Assembly (NCBI GenBank): GCA_037974965.1
Contig: JBBPFI010000002.1
Location: 2,542,001-2,606,000 of the forward strand
Source of the DNA: Dacryopinax spathularia
Taxonomy: Eukaryota; Basidiomycota; Dacrymycetes; Dacrymycetales; Dacrymycetaceae
Direction of reading: 5' to 3'
DNA: 64,000 bases
In this document: one piece after another, positions 55,687-64,000 of the stretch
Layout: every line of letters starts with the position of its first letter
Position numbering within the stretch: the stretch's first letter is position 1
The notes under the pieces: generated by a model
Database searches by the model: none
Told to the model about the DNA's origin: nothing
The model's input: only the letters and a program-made list of their open reading frames with translations
Program-made: the position numbers and the translations under genes

Positions 55687-58314
55687 ATGGACAACGACAG
55701 AACGCGAAAGCGACAGAGAGAAGAGCAGGAGGATGGCACGGTCGCATCATCATCTGTTAGCAATCATTTCGCTCAGGAAGACACCGCTGCAACGCACAAT
55801 GACCCTGCGGATGTGGCTGCCACCACTCATAACCAAGACCAAGACGAGGAGGACGGGGCTAGCGACATAGGTCCTATGCCCATGACTCAGGGAGAAGCAC
55901 CTCGAAAAAAGCGCAAGGGTGGGTAATCCTGGATCATCGAGTCTTGCGCGGCTGAGACTTCGTACCAAAGTGCTTCCCCATGAAAGCCTGTACCTGGACC
56001 ATCTTCCATGCGCTGACAGATACTGGAAAAGTTTTATGCATCGGGACTTCGTTAACTTTGTAACGGTCACCAAGTGAGTTGAGCCATGCTACTATCTCGG
56101 TACGGACGAGCCTTACCCTACAGAACTGAATTTGTCATCACCACATCTGTTGATGGCCACTTGAAGTTTTGGAAGAAGCAGTCGACCGGGATTGAGTTCG
56201 CGAAGCACTATCGGGCGCATCTTGCGGCTGTAATAGCTGTTTCTGCCAGTTCGGATGGCACGTTCTATGCCACCGTGTCAGAAGATGGAACTGCCAAAGT
56301 ATTCGATGTAATAAACTTCGGCAAGTCAAATTGCTACGGTTACTGTTCTTTGCCCTGACTCTCGGCACAGATATGATCAATATGATCAAGCTTGGATACA
56401 CGCCTCTATCGTGCTGTTGGGTACATAGACCCGGAGAAGGTCGAACAGTTCTAGCCATGTACGTCCCTAGAAACTATCTCAGCGGATGACTTGCGTGACT
56501 TGCCTGCTGATGCACGTGTTCAGCTCGGAACAGGGCACCAGCACCATCCGCTTTTACGACGCACGAGGAGACGGCGAACCGTTCGAGACTATAAGATCTC
56601 TGCACAGATCGCCCGTACACCTCATGGTGGTGGGTCTCACACCTCCTGTGCACATGATCACTTCTCAAGTCACACAGTATTCAGATCGGTACGATATTGT
56701 TGTCTCAGCTGATGAAGCGGGCTTCGTCGAATACTGGCAACCGCGGGAGCCCTGGGAGCTGCCCAAGACTGTGCCGAATCTTTGGCAATACAAGAGTTCC
56801 ACAGATCTCTATGACTTCAAGAAGGTAATTGCTGCGCCGTCGTTGACGAAGAGATATTTACTCACACGTGACAGACGAAAAGCGTGCCCTCCGCGATTAC
56901 ACTCTCGCCAGACTCCTCGCACTTCGCGGTGTTATCGATGTCAGACCGACAGATAAGGATATTCAATTTCCTTTCTGGAAAGATGACCCGGAAGTACGAC
57001 GAGTCTCTTGCCGCAATACAAGAAATGCAGCAGGCGGGGACCGCAATTTACAAGGTCGATGATATGGAGTTCGGGCGACGGCTAGCAGTAGAAAGGGAGC
57101 TGGAGAAGGATGTGAAAGCATGTGCTACAGCAAACGCTATCTGGGACGAAAGCGGGAATTTCGTGATGTACGCCACGCTGTTGGGAGTCAAAGGTGTGTA
57201 CCATCTGCGTCCCTTCTGAGCTGGAATTGATGAAACCGCGCGCAGTTGTGAATGTCGCGACCAATCGCGTGGTCAGGCTGCTGGGAAGAGACGAAAATAT
57301 TCGCTGGCTGAACCTGAGTTTATACCAAGGGGCGCCGCAGAAAAAGGGTCTGGTCACTGTGGTGGGTATACATCCATCTCCGCGAAGATAGCACGTACTG
57401 AACCTCATCATAGGCTATGGCGGCATCAGCTAATCCCATCTTGGAGGCAAAAGAAGCAAGAGATCCGACACTGTTCTGTACAGGATATAAAAGAGGGCGT
57501 TTCTACATGTTTGGACGGTTGGAGCCCGAGTGCGTCCCGAACCATGCCATTTCCCCGCTGTCTCACACTTGTTTCCAGGGAAATAAAGGGACAGGGAGAC
57601 CGGGACGTCTACAATGAACGGCCTACACGGGATGAACAAGCTATAGCGACGACTGCCCCGGTCAAGAAGACAGCTGTTCTTGGAACACAAGCAGTCATTC
57701 ATACAGAACTGGGAGATATCCACATTCGCCTTTTCCCTGAGCATGCTCCGAAAGCGGTGGAAAATTTCATCGGCCATGCCAAATCTGGATACTTTGAGGG
57801 AGTGATCTTTCATCGTGTGATACCGAAATTTGTGAGTTGTCACATTCTCCTGAAGTTACACTAAACTCAACCACATCAACCGTTTCCAGATGATTCAAAC
57901 CGGGGACCCGCTCGGTGACGGAACAGGAGGGACGTCGATTTGGGGCAAGGAGTTTGAAGATGAGTTCTCGCCGTCACTAAGGCACGACCGGTAAGCACGC
58001 GTCTTCACAGACCGTCATCTAGCACATTAAGATGGATGCAGGCCGTACACGGTCAGTATGGCAAACGCGGGCCCAAACACCAATGGTTGGTGCATCCACA
58101 CCGGCCTCGCGGAAACGTATTGCTGATTCCGTTTCTAGGTTCCCAATTCTTCATTACCACGACCGTCTGTCCTTGGCTGGACAACAAGCATACAATCTTT
58201 GGCCGTGTCGTGCATGGTCTGGAGGTAGTGCACGCCATCGAGAACGTGAAGACAGATAAGACGGACAAGCCGTACGAAGATGTCAGGATTGTTAATGTTT
58301 CTGTTGAATCATGA
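55687..58314 (+). CDS. WD40-cyclophilin peptidyl-prolyl isomerase (PPWD1 type)
   Basis: Nuclear, spliceosome-associated cyclophilin family with N-terminal WD40 repeats. The start [16 protein letters not shown] leads into an acidic segment. The WD40 part (about 56120-57360) includes [55 protein letters not shown] and [20 protein letters not shown]. The cyclophilin domain (57690-58314) has [20 protein letters not shown], the catalytic Arg in [26 protein letters not shown] and [14 protein letters not shown]. The join NTNG-SQFF crosses an intron at about 58083-58138. About ten short introns are present. PPIase key residues (R, F, W) are intact. Convergent with the kinase gene, 184 bp apart. Confidence 0.92.
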
Positions 58315-58498
58315 GTACAGTTGCCCGATCCACAACGTGGGTTCGTCGTGCTATCTTCAGCTCCCGATGATTGCGGGATATCCTACACAAACAAGAGAAT
58401 AACCAGGGAAAAGCCGAAGGATAAGGACATAATGGGAAAAGAAGGGCGGGGACGAGCATGAGCGCAAGTAACCGTGATCAGCATGCTATCTAAAGTGG

Positions 58499-60526
58499 TC
58501 AGATGCCAGACTGCACGCTTTGCCCCATTTCATCCCCTCTGCCGTCATAAGAGAAGCCCGCGAATTGGGCTTGCACAGTTGAGGACAGCTGAGAGTCAGC
58601 GACGACGCTGTCCAGCGGTTCTTCTGATGTGAAGACTTGATCGAAGTTACTGGTGTCTATGGCGCTCGCCTGATACGAAGTAAGCATCCGAGAGACGAAG
58701 GGCACGCTCACTGCTACATACCACGCTCGGCTTGAATGGTGGCTGGATCTTCTTGGCAGCAAGTTTCTTCCAGTCTATGTGACGGCTGAAGAAAGGATGG
58801 GATTTAATGTCCTGAGCTCCGTTGACACCGAGGCGCCTTGAGGGATCACGGTTCAGAAGTCCTGTCAGAATGCTGCGCGCTTCCGAGCTCATGTCCTCGG
58901 GGAAGACCAGCGGGTCATACAAGATCTTTTTGTACATTTCGTTCGTGTTTTCGTCATAGAACGGCGGAAGACCAGCTAGTGAAGTGGTCAGTTGGAAACA
59001 TCATGTGCGACTTCAACAGCATGCATACTCATCATCTCGTAGAGCAGCACACCTAAGGTCCACCAATCCACAGTCTTCGTGTAGCCCTGGTTCAGTAGCA
59101 ATTCCGGAGCCAAGTATTCGGGAGTACCGCAGAAGGTATTGGTGGTCTCGTTATCTGTCATATTCAGTTTGCATAGCCCGAAATCGCATAGCGCGATATG
59201 TCCTGTATAGTCCAGCAGGATGTTCTCGGGCTTGAGATCGCGATAGACCACATTGAAATCATGAAGATGCTCCAAAGCAAGCAGTAATTCAGCAGCGTAG
59301 AACCTGCTGCGTTCTTCGCTGAACCGCTGTTCCCGTTGGAGATGGTGGAAAAGCTCGCCGCCGTTCACAAAGGCTAGAACTAGATATAGTTTTTCGGGGG
59401 ACTGAAAGCTGAACTTCAGCGGAACGATGAAAGGGTTGTTCACTTGGGCTAGGACGGTACGTTCGGCCAAGGTATGGGTGACTTCCGATCGCGCTAGGAT
59501 ATGAGCTTTCCGAATCGTTTTCATCGCATAGATACGACCCGTGTCCCTCTTGCGAACCTGCATGACCTGACGGGCCATGAACCAAACAGGGCTAACAAGC
59601 AGGGCAGGCAACTTACCTTGCCGAAGCTACCTTTCCCAACCACTTGAAGCAGTTCGAAAGAATGGACAGTAAGAGGGGCAGCCTAACGCTGCAGTCAGCA
59701 CCATGGATATGTGGTAAGAGCTACATGGGCTTACATGGCTGATCGGCTTGTACATGATCTGCAGGTTCACTTCGCCTGAACCACCGGTCAACGGAATCCA
59801 TTCGTTGATCACCCTTGTGCTCGCAGCCTCGAAGTCAGGCATGAACTTGACGCCGCCTAGGTAAAGGTCGGATTTTCCCATGGAGTCCACGCCTGCATCA
59901 TTGACGGCATCCCCTGCCCCGGAACGCAAGTACAGCTGGAGGGAGACTTCGCACGAACGGGAGACATCGCTGGGACCCTGTCAGTTAATAGGTTCGTGCA
60001 TTATTAATTTGAACTAACAAGTGCGTCCGATACATCCAAACAGGAGCCGTTATATCCCCACCGAGGGCATCGAGAAGGATTTCGTTCTTATCGAACTCAA
60101 TGATAACATATGGGAGCCACCAGACTTGCTTGCGTTGAAGGCTTTCCCTGTTCTTCGAGGAACGCGCTTGTTGCTGCTGCTTGCTGACGCTGGCAGCTGA
60201 CACGCTCGATGCCACCTGAGCCTCCTGGGATCTCAGGGCCTTCTCGACTGCAGGAGGGAGAGGTGCCCCGTTGGGCAAAGAAAGCCCTCGCGCTTGCGAT
60301 ACGCAGACGGTGAGCAAGCCAGAACGACTGATAGGCCCCTGATCCACATTGCCATTCAAATTTCCGGGAGTCGGTGTAGTGGAACGGCTGATATCGGCAC
60401 TAGCGGTCAAGGAAGGGTTGGAGGACTTGTTCGAGAGAGTTGCATCTTTGATTTCTAATGAACGTCAGGCCGACCGAAACGCGAGCACGTTACGACGGAC
60501 TCACTTTTCCCGAGTTTCCAGGACAT
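58499..60526 (-). CDS. AGC protein kinase, Ypk1/Gad8 (SGK) type with N-terminal C2-like region
   Basis: TORC2 effector family. The start MSWKLGK at 60526 and an in-phase intron (GTGAGT...TTAG) lead to [20 protein letters not shown]. The N-terminal half (60450-59680) has [40 protein letters not shown] and [20 protein letters not shown], a C2-like domain. The kinase domain has [17 protein letters not shown], the catalytic loop [21 protein letters not shown] and the activation loop [20 protein letters not shown]. It continues with [14 protein letters not shown], then [20 protein letters not shown] and [20 protein letters not shown]. The hydrophobic motif is FAGFSY. All catalytic residues are present. 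Loop sequences match Ypk1/Gad8 better than Sch9. Confidence 0.9.
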
Positions 60527-61042
60527 CGCAGGAGAGAGTGGCTCGTCGGAGTACAGACACGAGTTCAGACACGTAGAGAAAGGACGGTATGAGCGGGTGA
60601 ACGGAGATGTATGGATAGGTTAGCGCAGGGACGGTGAACGGTTGGATGAGAGGCAAGGTAACGACGGCTGGCCCATGCGGGCCCGCTTGTTGACAAGGTG
60701 GCGTTCCAGAAGCGCGTCAGTTCAACGCGCCTTCTACGGCTAGGTCTCCGCCACCGCGAGTGAAGCTTGAAAGGGAAGGCTATTATTCGATGCTCTGCAA
60801 GCCACCCGCATCACCTCCATGTATCAAGACATTCCGGTCCTCCAGACACCGGGCATCTTCCATCGCAGCGTCTCACAGAACGTAGTCTCTTCTGTGCAGA
60901 AGGCACTCCTCACCCCTGAAAGAATGCCTAGCAACGACCCACACGCCTTTCTTGCTGATACTACTCTGATACCCAGACGCATGCGCGGATCTGCTACACT
61001 GCATCCTGTGTAGCGGGCAACTTCCATCTGTCTGTACTAGGA
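60527..61042. other. Intergenic between kinase and alpha-actinin genes
   Basis: Upstream region of the kinase and 3' flank of alpha-actinin. A 65-codon plus-strand frame at 60819-61013 (start MYQDIPVLQTPGIFHRS) could be a small gene, but it has no known motif and no support from splicing, so it is not called. Confidence 0.35.
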
Positions 61043-63806
61043 TCATCGCGGAGACTGCTGCATTGGCGTGGTAAACACGTCATCCAACCAAGCCTCGTAA
61101 TCCAGATGTTCCGCATTTGCCGCGCTTCGGGGGATGACTTCTTGAAAATAAGCAACCGCTGACTCCGACAGGACTGTCTGCTTCAAGTCCATTTCCGTCA
61201 TGAAGCCCTACCGGACAGAGCGATCAGCATCAGCAGGCCGAAGAAAGCAGGATATCGTGAGCACCTTCTCCCCTGATATTGATCTAAAGGCTTCACGAAG
61301 TTGTTCGGCAGACGTTTGGTCTTCCGTAATTTCGACCTTGTGTGTACAAGTTAGCGCCGGTCGGATCCCTGGGGAGTAGCGTACCAGCAAATTAATGAAC
61401 GCCTGGAAGGTGACAGCACCGTACTCGCGCCCTAATTCCAAGAAAATTGTTTCAAGATCGTCGTCCTGGTTTCAGATCAGCCAATGTCGCAGAAACTGAT
61501 TACATCGCTAACCGAGTATACAATTCCGAGACTGGCCAAGGCAGCAGCCATCTCAGCCAAACTTAGTGTGTTCGTTTCATCCTTGTCGAAATACCGGAAC
61601 GTGCTTTCAAATTGCTCCAGTTGCGCTGGAGTAAGATTCGACATGTTGCGAGAAACAATCTGCACGGTCTTGTTAGACGGAACGTACTCTTGATCCAATA
61701 ACAAGGCGACAGACTTGGTTTTCGATAAAGGCCACTTTCTTGGAAACGGCTTGTTGAACCAGACTCAGCTCGAACTGCAGATCCTGAACGTTAAAGACTG
61801 TATAATCATTCTCTTCGATATTGGCGTCTTGACAGCCCCTCTCCGCCCTCTCCACCACAGTAAGGGCATCACGAAGAGGTTCAAGCGCGTCGTGGATGGT
61901 TTTTAGCTGTTGCTGCTGCGACTAGAAGCGACATTAGTCCTGGCGCCCGAAAAATTGTCACTGTCGATTTTGACCGACCTCCAATGGACCATCAAGGCCA
62001 GCCAGCTCGGTTGCAATTTGTCGCAGTTTGTGCTCAAAACTGTTGGCCTGCTCAGCGAATTCTTGGCGCAAGGCTTCCTTTATCCTGTACGCCTCTGGCA
62101 TAAACACGGGCAGCGTTTCCCAACGTAGATACATACTCCCTTATTCGCGCATTGATGGCCCTTGAGCGTTCAGCCTCTGCCTCAACTAATCCCAACCATG
62201 CTTCGTCCAGGTCCTTCAAGCACGATGAGTAATTCTGAGGCGCAGTAAAGAGGGCTCACCATCGGACTCAGCCCTATTGGAGGCTCATACGCCCGTAGGT
62301 TGTACGTCTTCAGCTTTGTCTGTACGTTGCTGAAAAGAGTGGCCAAGTCCTGCTTTTCTGCGACCCAGGCGCGCTTTGTGGTTTGTTTGTACAGCCGAAA
62401 AGCGTTTGACTGAGCTTTGGCATCTTCGTATGTGCCAGTGAAAGGGATAGACGACCAGTCCGCTTGCATGTCTGCTAGCTGTTGTGTGAACTGAAAGATG
62501 TCAAGGGGAGACTGCGACAAGAAGCAGATTGCGAACCTGTCGAGCTCGACTTTCGTAATCATTACGGCTAAGCCATACAGAGCGCATCAGCTCGGCAAAC
62601 TTTTCAACGCGCCGAGAGACAGTTTCTTGTTGATCTGGGCGTGGGCACAGGTTAGTAGGACTAACGAAAGAGAATCTCGGAGCGTATCACCCATAGAAGA
62701 GAACGCATGGAAGTATGATGCAATGTAAGTCATGACACTTCGTTCGTCTGGTGGCCGCGCATCGGCGAGATCTTTAACCTCTAACAATTGCTTGGCAAGC
62801 TGAGTTTCCAATCAGGAAGGAAGTATGCACGGCTTACCGGAATGCCAAGATGCTGAGAGGCAACATCGAATGCCAGTTGAATCAAGGTGCGGTTGTCGCT
62901 CTAGAGCATCTTTTGAGGAAAACGGAGCATGAGGAGCACTGTCCGCGACGCTTACCTTATCCAGACAGTCGAAATCCAAGAGGTCCGGCCGATGATGGTG
63001 AATAAGTGCACATCTTTCGTTGTTCTGATCAGCAAGATCACCGAGATACCACAACTAGCTTACTGACAATGCCAATCCATCGGACCAACTGTACCCAAAG
63101 TCAACGACGTGAACGTCCGAGTAACCTGCAGTCTTCCGCTGACACCATAATAATAGTCCTTCTTTGGCAGACAGTCCTTCCTCGCTGGAGAACGGTCAGG
63201 AAGTCGCGATCTGCAGAAGGATGGCAGCTTTCCTTATATCGGCTATGGTAAAGCGGAGAATCAGCGTCCAGATCATGCCGAGAATGAGCTTCAGATTTCC
63301 GTCAATAATATCTGGAGGCATTGGAACTTCAGCAGCATTGGGGTGACGTTTTCTGTACCTTCTGGACCGATGTTGGTCAACTTGACGCCGCGGGATCTGA
63401 TGAATTCCAATGCCTTGTTGACGTTTTCGGCCTTTTGTACACGCATCCTTGGAGACTTGTTGTATCGCCCCAGTGATACATCGCCTAATATCAGGACATT
63501 AAACGTTTGCGGTGACGCAGTGTAAGGTAGGAAATGTCACCCATGATTTCCTTGGAGAATCTTAGCATTAATTTTCACCGGTAGTCCTGTGCAGAGCCAT
63601 CTTACCATAAGTTGGATGAGCTTTACCCCGTCAGAGAGATCCTTGACCAGGGAGGTCATCGGCTGATATCCTTGGGACTCGAGTTTGGTGTTGAGCCTGA
63701 GCATCTAGTGTAAGGAAACGTGGAAGGCGCGGGATGGCTGCAGGGTTAACCATTTACAGAATGTTCTCTCTTGAACGTCCCTCGATTGCGTCTCCAGAGA
63801 ATCCAT
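61043..63806 (-). CDS. Alpha-actinin (actin-bundling protein)
   Basis: Cross-links F-actin at the cytokinetic ring. The start [16 protein letters not shown] at 63806 joins over an intron to [16 protein letters not shown], the first calponin-homology (CH) domain, with [29 protein letters not shown] follows near 63400, then a second CH domain ([20 protein letters not shown] at ~63300; [16 protein letters not shown] at ~62990). Spectrin-like helices run from ~62900 to 61720 ([32 protein letters not shown]). The C-terminal EF-hand at ~61630-61560 has the full calcium loop [13 protein letters not shown] second EF-like region is near 61440-61260. The last exon reads [19 protein letters not shown] to the stop at 61043. 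Fungal alpha-actinins have fewer spectrin repeats than animal ones, which fits. Exon limits are approximate. Confidence 0.88.
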
Positions 63807-64000
63807 GGGAGACCTATTGTCGCACCTGCAATATCTTACCGGAGATGGTGTAAGCAGAACAAGAAAGTCGCAACGCAGCTCCGAGCCTTTCGTTGTTGCA
63901 GACGCGTGTCAGGGACGCACTGTACGCGCGACGCGCCTTTGGTTTGATTCCGGCAGTCAGGGACCTCCCCTTGTTCTCCCATATTCTCAGAGGACCGGTC
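63807..64000. other. Upstream region of alpha-actinin
   Basis: Right edge of the window; presumably the promoter. No further gene was recognised in 194 bp. Confidence 0.35.

Overview
The window comes from a filamentous basidiomycete, most likely an Agaricomycete. Genes are dense and on both strands, introns are mostly 45-60 nt with GT-AG ends, and the gene set is typical of such fungi (NIPBL/Scc2, Ypd1, Bms1, Cep57-like, CSC1, VDAC, PPWD1-type cyclophilin, AGC kinase, alpha-actinin). Function calls rest on motifs read by eye; no database search was run.

Layout. 1-6610 (-): cohesin loader Scc2/NIPBL, C-terminus outside the window. About 6754-25513: an 18.8 kb Helitron-like DNA transposon inserted just upstream of the Scc2 start. 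26294-26686 (+): VOC/glyoxalase-fold protein. 26784-30755 (-): three tandem short-chain dehydrogenases with identical exon structure, each with an 8-nt microexon that carries the catalytic lysine. 31346-31695: a heptanucleotide satellite. 32755-34324 (+): Rad60/Esc2-type SUMO-like protein. 35857-36662 (-): Ypd1 phosphotransfer protein. 36.7-39.6 kb: no supported gene. 39623-42504 (-): Cep57-like spindle-pole protein. 42923-46623 (+): Bms1. 46689-51436 (-): CSC1/OSCA channel. 51884-53762 (-): RA-PH adaptor. 54306-55359 (-): VDAC. 55687-58314 (+): WD40-cyclophilin. 58499-60526 (-): Ypk1/Gad8-like kinase. 61043-63806 (-): alpha-actinin.

The Helitron is the striking part. It has an uninterrupted Rep-helicase (HUH motif, two tyrosines, PIF1-type helicase) and a complete RPA1 (RPA70) gene that reads through 11 exons with every splice phase matching. 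It also holds an F-box/LRR-like gene and at least five unrecognised genes, several spliced. A 16-bp inverted repeat near its two ends plus a GC hairpin at the right end suggest a Helitron2/Helentron-type terminus. The Rep-helicase could nick and unwind, and the element's own RPA could coat the single-stranded intermediate. The roles of the other cargo genes are unknown. Strand composition differs sharply between the left and right halves of the element.
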